From JBBSEZ01 sp038239195 (GTDB lineage: Bacteria > Planctomycetota > Planctomycetia > Gemmatales > Gemmataceae): a DNA stretch of 37,888 bases. The stretch spans positions 1 through 37,888 of the forward strand of contig JBBSEZ010000031.1 in the NCBI GenBank assembly GCA_038239195.1. The letters are read 5' to 3'. Positions within the stretch are counted from its first letter, which is position 1, and every line of letters starts with the position of its first letter. A program made the position numbers and the translations under genes. Positions 23,790 through 32,240 of the stretch are shown here, piece after piece. A model generated the notes under the pieces. It did not search any database. It saw nothing but the letters and a program-made list of their open reading frames with translations, and was not told the DNA's origin.

Positions 23790-25150
23790 GGAGTTGCCTC
23801 GATTTCTTGCCCGGACGAAGGGTTGAGGACCTTCCACATCAAACCGGAGATAAAATAGGTCGTCTCGCTGTAGTAACTCTGGTACACGAGCTCGTTGTCG
23901 AGCACCGTGCCGAAGAACGGGTTTCCCGCGGTGACGTCCACTCTGCCGCGGCCATCGCGGATCGCCGTCTCGACCACCTCCATGGCCGGCCGGCACCTGT
24001 CGCGAAAGCCTTCCAGGCGGCGGCGGAAGAGGTCGAGGAACCACGCGTAGTCCCGCTCCCCGGGCTGGCCTTCGTTCTGGAAGTGATAAAAGGCGGTCTG
24101 TAGGTGCTGAATGAAAACGCCGGGCAAGCCCTCGACGTCCTGGGCCAGTTGCAGCAGGGCGGGCCGATCGAGAAACGAGCGTGGCCCGCGTTTCCCGCTG
24201 TACAACTTGAAGCGGCGGTCGTGGATGCCCGCGAGTTGATCCGGGGTCATCACCGGCGCCTCGCCCAGGTCCACCAACGGCTGTAGGTCTTTGTGGGCGT
24301 GGGCATACCAGCTTCGCGCGGTCAGCACCACGTCGATCCAGGGAACGCCGTGCAGGTGGTCGAGCGCGTTGGCCAGGATGGTTCGCTGTTGTCGGGCGTT
24401 TTGCTGAGGGTTGACGTAGCCCTCCAGGAGATCGACGTCATCGATCAAGAGCAGGGCGTGTTTGAGCAACTGTAGTCGCAGCAACGTCTCGACCATGATC
24501 CCGCAGACTTCGGCAACGTCCAGCGGCGTCGGCGGCCGCAGGACCAGTTTGACCGTGTTCTTCTGCGTCCGCTCCGCCTGATACTTCGCGAGGAACTTGA
24601 ACAGGAGAGGTGCCCCGCCCAATTCGGCCCCCAGATCTCCGGCGCTGCGCTCGCCCTCTTCGGAGGACAACTCCACCGCCTGGACGTCGCTCGTGAACAG
24701 GCCTACTTTCTCGATCAACTGGAGAACCAGTCGAACGTCCGGGTTCTTCAGCGGGCTTGCCGCGAGGCGTTCGTCGAGAATTCGGGTCTTGAATTCGCCG
24801 CGCAAGACCTCGAACAGGTCGCGCAAGACTGTCAGGGCGTCGAGCCGACCGCCCGAGGAAATGAGGCATTGAAGGCGCAGGGCACTGGAAGGCATGTCTG
24901 CGAAGATGCGCCGGGCCAGGTGCGACTTGCCGCTGCGCGACTCCCCGTGAATCACCCAGGGGCGCTTGTCGGACTGCTTCGACCGCTTTCCTTCCACGTC
25001 CAGGTTCGCTTTCAGCGTCTCTAGCCCGCGCTGCAATTCCTGCTCGCGCCCGTGAAACAGCGCCCGAACGTCCTTGGGCAGAACGGGAGGCTCTGGCTTG
25101 AACAAGAGCGTATCGACTGCGAACAGGCTTGGTGGGCGGGCTGTTGCCAC
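23786..25150 (-). CDS. P-loop AAA / STAND-like ATPase
   Basis: 454 residues, GTG start at 25150 with GAGGAA about 8 bases upstream. The N-terminus has LFHGREQELQRGLETL (about 31-46), the usual lead-in of AAA_16/STAND ATPases. Walker A is GESRSGKS at 69-76 and Walker B is ALLLIDDVD at 232-240. A sensor-like LTARSWY follows at 276-282. The C-terminal third (PGVFIQHLQTAFYHFQNEG, FLDLFRRRLEGFRDR, YQSYYSETTYFISGLMWKVL) looks like a helical or winged-helix region. There is no nuclease, TIR or protease domain. It lies 63 bp after the kinase-WD40 gene and overlaps the TPR gene by 4 bp, so the three are probably one operon. DNA-binding initiator-like or NLR-like roles are both possible. Confidence 0.85.
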   Translation of the reverse strand: MATARPPSLFAVDTLLFKPEPPVLPKDVRALFHGREQELQRGLETLKANLDVEGKRSKQSDKRPWVIHGESRSGKSHLARRIFADMPSSALRLQCLISSGGRLDALTVLRDLFEVLRGEFKTRILDERLAASPLKNPDVRLVLQLIEKVGLFTSDVQAVELSSEEGERSAGDLGAELGGAPLLFKFLAKYQAERTQKNTVKLVLRPPTPLDVAEVCGIMVETLLRLQLLKHALLLIDDVDLLEGYVNPQQNARQQRTILANALDHLHGVPWIDVVLTARSWYAHAHKDLQPLVDLGEAPVMTPDQLAGIHDRRFKLYSGKRGPRSFLDRPALLQLAQDVEGLPGVFIQHLQTAFYHFQNEGQPGERDYAWFLDLFRRRLEGFRDRCRPAMEVVETAIRDGRGRVDVTAGNPFFGTVLDNELVYQSYYSETTYFISGLMWKVLNPSSGQEIEATP

Positions 25151-25213
25151 GGAATGAGTTCCTCGTGTTCCTTGACTGGCTTCGCCTTGACTCCGAAGTT
25201 TGGTCCCGTGTCC

Positions 25214-28200
25214 CTATTTCCCCGCGCCCCTGCCCAGCCCCAGTGCCGCCAACCTCTCCTCCATCCGGTCGAGGTGCCACACGCGCACCGCCCGCTCGTC
25301 GCGCAGTAGCACCAGCAACTTCCGCCCGTCGGGCGTGAAGGCCAGCTCCTGCACGGGCCTCGTCACCCGCAGCGTCAGCACCGCCTCGGCCGAGCTCCCG
25401 GAGCGGCGCCACAGCCTGATCGTCCGGTCTCGGGAGCCGGTCGCAAAGAGCCCGCCGCGGGCGAAGGCGATGGCGGTCACGCGGGCTTCGTGAGCGGGGG
25501 CCACCGCGACGGGGGCGCCGTCCGGCACGAGCCAGAGCTGAACCTCGCCCTTGAACGATCCGAGGGCCGCCACGGGCTCGTCCGGGCTGAGGGCGACCCG
25601 GGTGAGGGGGGCCTTCGAGACGCGCCGGCTGGCCTGATGCCCGCCGTCGGCGGCGCGGAGCAGGTGGGCGAAGCCGTCTCGCCCCGCGGCCACCACCCAG
25701 CGCGGCCCTACGGCCACGTCCCAAAGGCCGCCCAGGCCCAGGACGTGCCGGCCGTAGGCGTTGGCCCAGCGCGGGCCGCGCGTACACGCCGGGAGGGCCC
25801 AGGCCTGGACCTGGTCTCCCTGCGCCGCCCACAGACGGCCGTCGGGCCCGAAGCGGACGGCCGACGCATCCTCGGCGGACGGGGAGGCCACGACCGCCCC
25901 CGTCTTCGCGTCGCGCACAAAGAGGTGGTTCCTCCCCGCCAGGGCAACCCAGCCCCCGCGGGGGTGGAACGCCACCCGCCCCAATCCTTGTCCTTGCAGC
26001 AAGTGGGGCACGCGGCAGGACGGCCCTGCTCCCTGGTGATCCAGGCTACTCCGCAGCGGCTGGACCGTCAGCTCGGCCCAGCTACTGCCGAAAACGTCGG
26101 CGACGCAGGCCAGGGACTGTCCCTCCTCGCTCAGGGCGAGGCCCCGCAGGGCGTGCAGGTGGGGGGCGAGGAAGGTCTGCTCGCGCAGCCCGCCCAGTTC
26201 GTAGACGCGCACCTGGCGCGCGTCGGACACCACCAGGGCACGGCCGCCGGGGCGGAAGGCACACGCCAGCTCGCCGCTGCCGATGGGGAGGTCGGCGAGC
26301 AGCCGGCCGCTGGCGGCCTCCCAAAGCTGGACGTGTCTGCTGCTCTGCGAAGCGCAAGCGAGCAAGGCGCCGTCGGGGCTGTAGACCAGATGGTCGAACG
26401 GCTTCTCGTGAGCATACTCGCCGTCGGGGGCGTGCCACGTGTGAGCGAACTTGCCTCGCGCCAGGTCGAGGACCTGGAGCACGCGGTCGCGATTCACCAC
26501 CAGCCCCCGCCCGTCGGGGGCGAACGCCATCGCCCCACCCGCGCCGAGACGCGACGGACGCGTGGGGCTCGCCCGCAAGGTCTTCGCGTCGAGGAAGTGA
26601 AGGTCGCCGCCGTCGGCGTACGCCAGCTGCTCCCGGTCGGGCGAGACCGCCAGGTGCGTGAGGTTGTGTTTCGCCACGAACGGAGGCAGGGCCTGTCGGC
26701 CCGTTTCCACGTCCCAGCGGGCGACGGCCCGGTCCTCGCCGACGGAGAGCAGCGACTTGCCGTCGGCGCCAAACGACAACAGCCGGACGGTGGCCTTGTG
26801 GGCCGACCAGGAGCGGAGCGCCGGTGCCTTCTGCTTCATGTCCCAGCGATGGACCTGTCCGATGCGGGTGCCCACGGCGAGCCAACGGCCGTCGGGGCTG
26901 AAGGCCAGCGCCGTGGTTCGGTCCGGCGCGAGGGAGCCTTCGTTGAAGGCCGGCCGGGCCGCGTAGACGAGCTTGTGGACGACCTCGCCGCTGTCAGCAT
27001 CGACCACCAGCATCGAGAAGGACACGAAGGCGGTCGCCCGCTCCTGCCCCAGAGCGAGGAACTTGCCCGACGGGCTGTAGGCGAGCCGGGAGGCACTGAA
27101 TCCCCGCACCAGCACCTTCCCGGGCCGAACGTCGATGGCCGAAAGGCAGACGGCGGCCTCCTCGCGCAGCTGCGGCAACTCCCGCGCCCGACTGCCCAGG
27201 CGCGCCGCCCGCGACAGGTCGTTGAGGCACGCCCAGGTCCAGCCGGGCCGTTGGCGGGCAGCCCGCATGCGCGCGCCGTTGACCAGGCTGTGGTACTGCT
27301 GCGTGAGCGCCTCGTCCCGGGCGGCGGCGGCGCGGACCTCTTCCGCGTGCCGTTCTGCCTCGGCGATGCGTTTCTCGGCGTCGGCGGCCTCGGCCCGCCC
27401 GTCGGCCGCGGCGACCGCGGCCACGAACCAGAAGGCACCGGCCAACAGCGCCAGCAGGGACAGGGCCGAGACGGCGATCAGAGCGGCCGGGACGGGGCGC
27501 CGCCGACACCAGCGCCAGCCGCGCTCCATCGCCCCCGCCGGGCGGGCGCGAATGGGCTCGCCGGCCTGAAAGCGCGCCAGGTCGTCGGCCAGGTCGAGGG
27601 CGCTGGCGTAGCGGCGGTTCGGCTCCTTCTCCAAACACTTCAAGCAGACCGTCTCCAGGTCGCGGGGGACGCGCGGCTGGAGGCTTCGGGGCGGGACCGG
27701 ATCGCGGGAGCGCACCTGGTCGAGCGTGTCCAGCACCGTCAGGCCCTTGAACGGCGGGTGGCCCGTCAGCGCCTCGTAAAGAATCGCGCCCAGGCTGTAC
27801 GTGTCCGCGGCCGGGCCGACCGCGCGCGCCTGGCCTGCTGCCTGCTCGGGGGCCATGTAACCGGGAGTGCCCAGCACCGCGCCGCTCGCGGTCTCGCCGG
27901 CCGTCGAATCGAGCTTCTTCGCCAGGCCAAAGTCGGTGATCTTCGGCGCTCCGTTCTCCCCAAGCAGGACGTTGCTCGGCTTGAGGTCCCGGTGGACGAT
28001 CCCGCGCCGGTGGACCGCGTACGTGGTCCGCGCCAGCACCTCCACGAGGCGCGCCGCCTCGGCGGGCGGTTGCGGCTTGCCGGCCAGGCGCCGATCCAGC
28101 CCCCCACCTTGGGCCCACTCCAGGGCGAGGAACGGCTGGCCCTCGACCTCGCCGACCTCATACACCTGCACGACGTGGGGGTGCTGCAAGGAGGCCAGCG

Positions 28201-28516
28201 CCTGGCCCTCGGCCTGGAAGCGCCGCCGTTCCTCCTCGGTGTGGTAGCACACGCGGATCATCTTCAGGGCAACCAGCCGGTCCAGGGCGAGCTGGCGAGC
28301 CTTGTACACGACGCCCATGCCACCCCGCCCTACCTCCTCCAGCACGACGTAGCCCGGGACGCACGGCAGGGCCCTCTTCGCGTCCCGCCCCGGGCCGTTC
28401 TCGCCGCCCACTCCTTCGGTCTCGATCTTGCTCTGGTCGATGCCCGCGCCGAGGGCCACCTCCGTGAGGGCCTGGCTCTGTCCCCGCAGTTCGCCAGCGC
28501 GTTCGTCGTTGGTCAT
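25214..28516 (-). CDS. Transmembrane Hanks-type Ser/Thr kinase with WD40 propellers
   Basis: 1100 residues. The kinase domain spans about 55-320: GRGGMGVVYKA glycine loop, Lys85 in VALKMI, HRDLKPSN with Asp177, DFG at 195-197, GTPGYMAPEQ, and DTYSLGAILYEALTG. All catalytic residues are present. A transmembrane helix lies at about 343-370 (PAALIAVSALSLLALLAGAF), followed by a short coiled coil (372-405). About 450-1095 carries WD40 repeats forming probably two propellers (SPDGRWLAVGTRIGQVHRWD, FGADGKSLLSVGEDRAVARW, ATGSRDRTIRLWRRSG). The kinase is predicted cytoplasmic with the WD40 part outside. It heads a three-gene run with the ATPase and TPR genes and is divergent from anbu. Its phosphorylation target is not evident; the neighbouring ATPase/TPR proteins are candidates by position only. 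Confidence 0.92.
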   Translation of the reverse strand: MTNDERAGELRGQSQALTEVALGAGIDQSKIETEGVGGENGPGRDAKRALPCVPGYVVLEEVGRGGMGVVYKARQLALDRLVALKMIRVCYHTEEERRRFQAEGQALASLQHPHVVQVYEVGEVEGQPFLALEWAQGGGLDRRLAGKPQPPAEAARLVEVLARTTYAVHRRGIVHRDLKPSNVLLGENGAPKITDFGLAKKLDSTAGETASGAVLGTPGYMAPEQAAGQARAVGPAADTYSLGAILYEALTGHPPFKGLTVLDTLDQVRSRDPVPPRSLQPRVPRDLETVCLKCLEKEPNRRYASALDLADDLARFQAGEPIRARPAGAMERGWRWCRRRPVPAALIAVSALSLLALLAGAFWFVAAVAAADGRAEAADAEKRIAEAERHAEEVRAAAARDEALTQQYHSLVNGARMRAARQRPGWTWACLNDLSRAARLGSRARELPQLREEAAVCLSAIDVRPGKVLVRGFSASRLAYSPSGKFLALGQERATAFVSFSMLVVDADSGEVVHKLVYAARPAFNEGSLAPDRTTALAFSPDGRWLAVGTRIGQVHRWDMKQKAPALRSWSAHKATVRLLSFGADGKSLLSVGEDRAVARWDVETGRQALPPFVAKHNLTHLAVSPDREQLAYADGGDLHFLDAKTLRASPTRPSRLGAGGAMAFAPDGRGLVVNRDRVLQVLDLARGKFAHTWHAPDGEYAHEKPFDHLVYSPDGALLACASQSSRHVQLWEAASGRLLADLPIGSGELACAFRPGGRALVVSDARQVRVYELGGLREQTFLAPHLHALRGLALSEEGQSLACVADVFGSSWAELTVQPLRSSLDHQGAGPSCRVPHLLQGQGLGRVAFHPRGGWVALAGRNHLFVRDAKTGAVVASPSAEDASAVRFGPDGRLWAAQGDQVQAWALPACTRGPRWANAYGRHVLGLGGLWDVAVGPRWVVAAGRDGFAHLLRAADGGHQASRRVSKAPLTRVALSPDEPVAALGSFKGEVQLWLVPDGAPVAVAPAHEARVTAIAFARGGLFATGSRDRTIRLWRRSGSSAEAVLTLRVTRPVQELAFTPDGRKLLVLLRDERAVRVWHLDRMEERLAALGLGRGAGK

Positions 28517-28583
28517 GGGGCCCTACGAGCAGTCGGGACGAGGAGGGGGCCGCCGGCAGCGCCAGCGCGTGAAGCCCCGCGCC

Positions 28584-28589
28584 ATTGTA
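28584..28589 (-). promoter_or_regulatory. Candidate -10 box for the kinase-ATPase-TPR operon
   Basis: Read on the minus strand, TACAAT (5 of 6 consensus) lies about 70 bases upstream of the kinase ATG, in the 199-bp divergent region. No convincing -35 hexamer lies at 16-18 bp. Confidence 0.35.
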
Positions 28590-28646
28590 GCACGCCGGCA
28601 AACTCCCCGGCAGGAGGGACGGCCCCAGAACGTCAGCGCGCCGCGG

Positions 28647-28675
28647 TTGGCTTCCCTCGCGCCGTCTGCTAGGAT
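28647..28675 (+). promoter_or_regulatory. Candidate promoter for anbu
   Basis: TTGGCT (28647-28652), 17-bp spacer, TAGGAT (28670-28675). The start codon is at 28716, with GAGG at 28703-28706 as ribosome site. The same TAGGAT hexamer appears upstream of the gene at 34642. Confidence 0.45.
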
Positions 28676-28715
28676 AGCGCACGTTGACGAGGCGCTCCAA
28701 ACGAGGTAGCTGGCG

Positions 28716-29465
28716 ATGACGTACTGTCTGGGCATCGTGACGCATCAGGGGCTCGTGTTGGCCTCCGACTCGCGCACCAACGCCGGCTACGATCAGGTGA
28801 ACGTCTGCCGCAAGATGCACCTGTTCGTCCGCGAGGGCGACCGCGTCTTCGTCATCCTCACCAGCGGCAGCCTCTCGGTCACCCAGTCCGTCGTCACCCT
28901 GCTCCGCCGCGACTTCGACCTCGGCACCGGCCTGGCCAAGGCCCCCACGCTCTACGACGCCGCCCGCGTCGTCGGCGAGCAGGTCCGCCGCGTCTCCGAC
29001 CTCGACCGCGCCGCGCTGGAGCGCGACGACTTCCGCTTCAACGTCCACCTCCTGCTGGGAGGACAGGTCGGCATGGAACCGCCCAGTCTCTATCTTATTT
29101 ATCCCCAGGGCAATCCCCTCGCCGCCACCGAGGAGTCGCCCTATTTGCAGATCGGCGAGTGCAAGTACGGCCGGCCCATTCTCGACCGCGGCGTGCGCTT
29201 CCGGCTCACCTCGCTGGACGAGGCCGCCAAGTACGCCCTGATCTCGGTCGATTCGACCATGCGCTCCAACGTCACCGTTGGCCCGCCCATCGACCTGGCC
29301 ATCTACCGGGCCGGTACGCTGGCGGCCCCCCTGTACCGGCGCTTCACCGCCAAGGACCCCGACCTGCAGCGCATCCACGTTCAGTGGGAGCACGCCCTGC
29401 GCAAGGCGGTGCTGGAACTGCCCGACGTCCACATCGAGGAGGAGGGCGAGGCCCCGGGGACGTGA
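28716..29465 (+). CDS. anbu: Anbu-type proteasome-like peptidase
   Basis: 249 residues. The N-terminus MTYCLGIVTHQGLVLASDSR is that of Anbu, the ancestral-beta-subunit branch of the HslV/20S proteasome family. Removal of Met exposes the catalytic Thr2. The expected partners Asp18 (ASDSR) and Lys33 (CRKMHLF) are present, as are LTSGSLSVTQSV, FNVHLLLGG, LYLIYPQGN and the S-x-D-S-T-M stretch ISVDSTMRSNVTVGPPIDL. Anbu subunits assemble into open-ring or helical peptidase particles. In many bacteria anbu sits in an operon with a transglutaminase-like, an alpha-E and an ATP-grasp gene. None of these is here, and the next gene is another peptidase. It is cytoplasmic; its substrates are unknown. Confidence 0.92.
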   Translation: MTYCLGIVTHQGLVLASDSRTNAGYDQVNVCRKMHLFVREGDRVFVILTSGSLSVTQSVVTLLRRDFDLGTGLAKAPTLYDAARVVGEQVRRVSDLDRAALERDDFRFNVHLLLGGQVGMEPPSLYLIYPQGNPLAATEESPYLQIGECKYGRPILDRGVRFRLTSLDEAAKYALISVDSTMRSNVTVGPPIDLAIYRAGTLAAPLYRRFTAKDPDLQRIHVQWEHALRKAVLELPDVHIEEEGEAPGT

Positions 29466-29485
29466 GCGCCCTCGCCTCCGCGACC

Positions 29486-30097
29486 ATGCCGCGCGTGCTG
29501 CTGACGTCGTTCGAGCCTTTCGGCGGGCATGGCCTGAACTCCTCCCTGGAGGTCGGCCGTGCCCTCGCCGAGCGCCCCCCGTGCCGGGCCGAGCTGATCT
29601 GGCAGGTGTTGCCGGTTGTGGCCTGGGATTGCGTCGAGCGCGCCTGGGAGCAGGTCGAACGGCTGTCGCCCGACGTGGTGGTGGCGCTGGGACAGGCGGC
29701 CGGCGCGTCGGCGGTGCGCCTCGAGGGCCTGGCCATCAACGTGAACCATTTCACGATCCCCGACAACGCCGGCAACTTGCTCCTTCACCAGCCGATCGTC
29801 CACGACGGGCCCTGCGCCTACCGCAGCACCTTGCCGCTCCAGCGGATCGAGGCAGGCCTGCGCGCGGGCCACGTGCCGGTCGAGCAGTCGTACCACGCGG
29901 GCACCTACGTCTGCAATCATCTCTTCTACGGGCTGCTGCACCGGGCCGCGCGGCAAGCCCGCGCCCACCGGACGGGCTTCATCCACCTCCCGCTCTTGCC
30001 GGGACAGGTCGGGAGCGGCGAGACGGTACCGTCGTGCAAGCTGAGCGTGCTGGTCGAGGGCGTGCGGCGGGCCCTGGAAGCGTGCGTCGAGGCGTGA
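29486..30097 (+). CDS. pcp: Pyroglutamyl peptidase I (pyrrolidone-carboxylate peptidase, C15)
   Basis: 203 residues from ATG at 29486. It removes N-terminal pyroglutamate from peptides. The opening VLLTSFEPFGGHGLNSS is typical of the family. The catalytic triad is Glu80 (RLEGLAINVN), Cys143 (GTYVCNHLFYGLLH) and His167 (TGFIHLPLLP), at almost exactly the family positions. An in-frame GTG at 29462 would overlap the anbu stop as GTGA and add eight residues (MSALASAT). It cannot be excluded and would make the two genes translationally coupled. Either way the pair is almost certainly co-transcribed. The product is cytoplasmic and may complete breakdown of peptides released by Anbu; this is inference. 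Confidence 0.93.
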   Translation: MPRVLLTSFEPFGGHGLNSSLEVGRALAERPPCRAELIWQVLPVVAWDCVERAWEQVERLSPDVVVALGQAAGASAVRLEGLAINVNHFTIPDNAGNLLLHQPIVHDGPCAYRSTLPLQRIEAGLRAGHVPVEQSYHAGTYVCNHLFYGLLHRAARQARAHRTGFIHLPLLPGQVGSGETVPSCKLSVLVEGVRRALEACVEA

Positions 30098-30109
30098 AGG
30101 GGAGGAGAC

Positions 30110-30877
30110 ATGGGCACTCGCAGATGGGGCATCGCACTCGCGGCCACGTTGGTGCTGGCGCCGGCGGCGCGCGCCGACGAGAAGGAACTGCGCGCGACGA
30201 TCGACCGGGCGCTGAAGGCGGTCGGCGGGGCCGACAAGATCGCCCGCCGACCGGCCGCCACGTGGAAAGGCAAGGGCACCATGCCCTCGCAGGGCGGGCT
30301 GGCCTTCGAGGTCCAGGGCGCCCGGCAGGGCGCGACGCAGGCGGCGGTGAGGGTGAAGATGGACGCGCGCGGCACCCTGCTGACGCGCGTGCTGGTCGTG
30401 GACGGCGAGAAGGGCTGGCTCAAGCTGAGCTACAAGCCGGACAGTCCCACGCGGGAGCTGTCGAAGGACGAGCTCGCCGAGGAGAAGGAGCGGATGTATG
30501 CGAACTGGGTCGCCACCCTGGCCCCGCTCGTCAAGGACAAGGACTTCGCGCTGGCGCCGGCCCCGGCCCCGGCCGTCAAGGGGGAGTTGGTGGGCGTGAA
30601 GGTGACGCGCAAGGACCATCGCGACGTGCTGCTCTACTTCGACAAGAAGACGGGCGAGCTGGCGATGCGGCAGACCGAGATCGTGGACGTGCTGGCGCGC
30701 GGCAGGAAGATCAAGGAGCAGGTGCGCTACAGCGACTATCGCGCCACGCCGGACGGCGTCAAGCACGCGCACAAGGTGCGGGTGCTGTGGGATGGCAAGC
30801 TGATCGCCGTGACCGAGATCACCGAGATCGCGCCGGTGGCGAGCTTGCCGGCGAGCGCGTTTGCGCCGCCGCGCTAG
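30110..30877 (+). CDS. Secreted LolA-like / outer-membrane lipoprotein-sorting-like protein
   Basis: 255 residues, preceded by GGGGAGGAG and only 12 bp after pcp. A signal peptide (RRWGIALAATLVLAPAARAD) is followed by a helix typical of planctomycete LolA-fold proteins (IDRALKAVGGADKIARRPAA). Beta strands with alternating polar and hydrophobic residues come next (ATWKGKGTMPSQGGLAFEVQ, LVVDGEKGWLKL, LLYFDKKTGELAMRQTEI, YSDYRATPDGVKHAHKVRVL). This arrangement matches LolA/LolB-like folds found in exported proteins of unknown role in planctomycetes. There is no Cys lipobox. Its ligand is unknown. Confidence 0.75.
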   Translation: MGTRRWGIALAATLVLAPAARADEKELRATIDRALKAVGGADKIARRPAATWKGKGTMPSQGGLAFEVQGARQGATQAAVRVKMDARGTLLTRVLVVDGEKGWLKLSYKPDSPTRELSKDELAEEKERMYANWVATLAPLVKDKDFALAPAPAPAVKGELVGVKVTRKDHRDVLLYFDKKTGELAMRQTEIVDVLARGRKIKEQVRYSDYRATPDGVKHAHKVRVLWDGKLIAVTEITEIAPVASLPASAFAPPR

Positions 30878-30907
30878 ATGTTCGTTTCGCAAGTTCGCCG
30901 CCCGTCT

Positions 30908-30964
30908 GGCAGCCCGACGCGCCAGCGAGGGGGTGTTTATCCCACGCTGGCGCGTCCGGCTGCC
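30908..30964. repeat. 20-bp-arm inverted repeat (GACGCGCCAGCG type)
   Basis: GGCAGCCCGACGCGCCAGCG (30908-30927) pairs with CGCTGGCGCGTCCGGCTGCC (30945-30964) with one mismatch around a 17-base loop containing GGGTGTTTATCCCA. It lies 31 bp after the LolA-like gene in a 202-bp gap. It probably ends the anbu-pcp transcript and looks like a dispersed element. Confidence 0.85.
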
Positions 30965-31079
30965 CGCTTGCGCGACTGGCGAGGTATTTGTGTAATCGTC
31001 ATCGAGGTGGACGCCAACCGCCCGGGCCCCGACAATCAACTGTGGAAGTCCCCCGCCCCTGACGAGGAGGTCGTGCCTG

Positions 31080-32240
31080 ATGCGAAGATGGTTCCCCGCC
31101 GCGTGCCTGGCGATGCTGCCCGTGCTGGCGTCGCCGGCGCCCGCGGCGCCCGAAGAAGTGCCGGCCCTGCTGGCGAGCATCAAGAAGGTGGGCCGCGAAG
31201 GCGCCGGCAGCGAAGAGGCGGCCCGGGCGTGGAAGAAGCTCGTGGCGCAAGGCCCCGCCGTGCTGCCCGCGGTCCTCGCCGCCATGGACGACAACGCCCC
31301 CCTCGCCTCCAACTACCTGCGCACGGCCGTCGATGCCATCGGCGAAAAGGCCGTCAAGGGCGGGCCTGGCCTCTCGAAGGCCGAGCTCGAAAAGTTCGTC
31401 GCCCAGACCAAACGCGCCAGGGCCGCCCGCCGGCTCGCGTACGAGTGGCTGGTGAAGATCGACAAGAGCGCTCCGGATCGTCTCTTGCCCGGGATGCTGC
31501 AAGACCCCAGCTCCGAGTTGCGCCGCGACGCGGTGGCCCGGGCGATGGGCGAGGCCGACAAGCTCTTCGACGCCAAGGACGGCGGGGCGGCGGCCGCCTA
31601 CCGCAAGGCCCTGGCCGGGGCCTGCGACAAGGACCAGGTCGACCGCATCGCCGGGCAGCTCAAGGAGCTCAAGGAGAAGGTCGATCTGGCGGCGCACTTC
31701 GGCTTCGTCAAGCAGTGGCACCTCGTCGGGCCGTTCGACAACAGCAAGCAGAACGGCTTCGAGGTCGCCTACCCGCCCGAAAAGAGCGTCGATCTGAAGG
31801 CGAGCTACAAGGGCAAGGACGGCAAGGAAGTGCGCTGGTCCTCGACCAGCACGACCGATCCCTACGGCCTGGTCGATCTCAACAAGGCGCTCGCCAAACA
31901 CAAGGGCGCCGTTGCCTACGCCTTCGCCGTGGTCAATTCGCCCGCGGCGCGGCCGGTCGAGGTGCGAGTGGGGAGCATCACGGCCCTCAAGGTCTTCCTC
32001 AACGGCAAGCAGGTCTTCGCGCGCGAGGAGTATCACCACGGCACGGAGGTCGATCAGTACGTCGCCCGGGGCCAACTGAAGAAGGGCCGCAACGAACTGC
32101 TTATCAAGGTGTGCCAGAACGAGCAGACGGAGCCGTGGGCCCAGGCGTGGGGGCTCCAGGCACGGCTGTGCGACGCTATCGGAGCTGCGGTGCCGTTCGC
32201 GCAGCCCGCCCCGAAGGCCGCGAAGGAGGCGATCCCGTGA
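31080..32240 (+). CDS. Secreted protein with HEAT-like helices and C-terminal jelly-roll-like domain
   Basis: 386 residues, with GAGGAGG 9 bases upstream of the ATG. A signal peptide (FPAACLAMLPVLASPAPAAP) is followed by helical repeats about 25-200 (SYLRTAVDAIGEKAVKG-like; ASNYLRTAVDAIGEKAVKGG, LQDPSSELRRDAVARAMGEA). A beta domain from about 210 opens with WHLVGPFDNSKQNGFEVAYP and continues with AVAYAFAVVNSPAARPVEVR, LKVFLNGKQVFAREEYH and LIKVCQNE. This pattern resembles carbohydrate-binding or F5/8-type jelly rolls that planctomycetes fuse to secreted proteins. Its last codons overlap the PQQ-propeller gene as GTGA, so the two are translationally coupled and probably work together in the periplasm. 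The exact role is unknown. Confidence 0.78.
   Translation: MRRWFPAACLAMLPVLASPAPAAPEEVPALLASIKKVGREGAGSEEAARAWKKLVAQGPAVLPAVLAAMDDNAPLASNYLRTAVDAIGEKAVKGGPGLSKAELEKFVAQTKRARAARRLAYEWLVKIDKSAPDRLLPGMLQDPSSELRRDAVARAMGEADKLFDAKDGGAAAAYRKALAGACDKDQVDRIAGQLKELKEKVDLAAHFGFVKQWHLVGPFDNSKQNGFEVAYPPEKSVDLKASYKGKDGKEVRWSSTSTTDPYGLVDLNKALAKHKGAVAYAFAVVNSPAARPVEVRVGSITALKVFLNGKQVFAREEYHHGTEVDQYVARGQLKKGRNELLIKVCQNEQTEPWAQAWGLQARLCDAIGAAVPFAQPAPKAAKEAIP

Noticed and set aside
25490..28672. 1060-codon plus-strand frame opposite the WD40 kinase
   Set aside because: The opposite strand carries unmistakable kinase and WD40 motifs. This frame is a GC-driven shadow.
30878..32236. N-terminal extension of the PQQ-propeller gene (open frame from 30878)
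   Set aside because: It overlaps the whole upstream gene in another frame and is Arg/Gly-rich without motifs. The GTG at 32237 gives a proper signal peptide.
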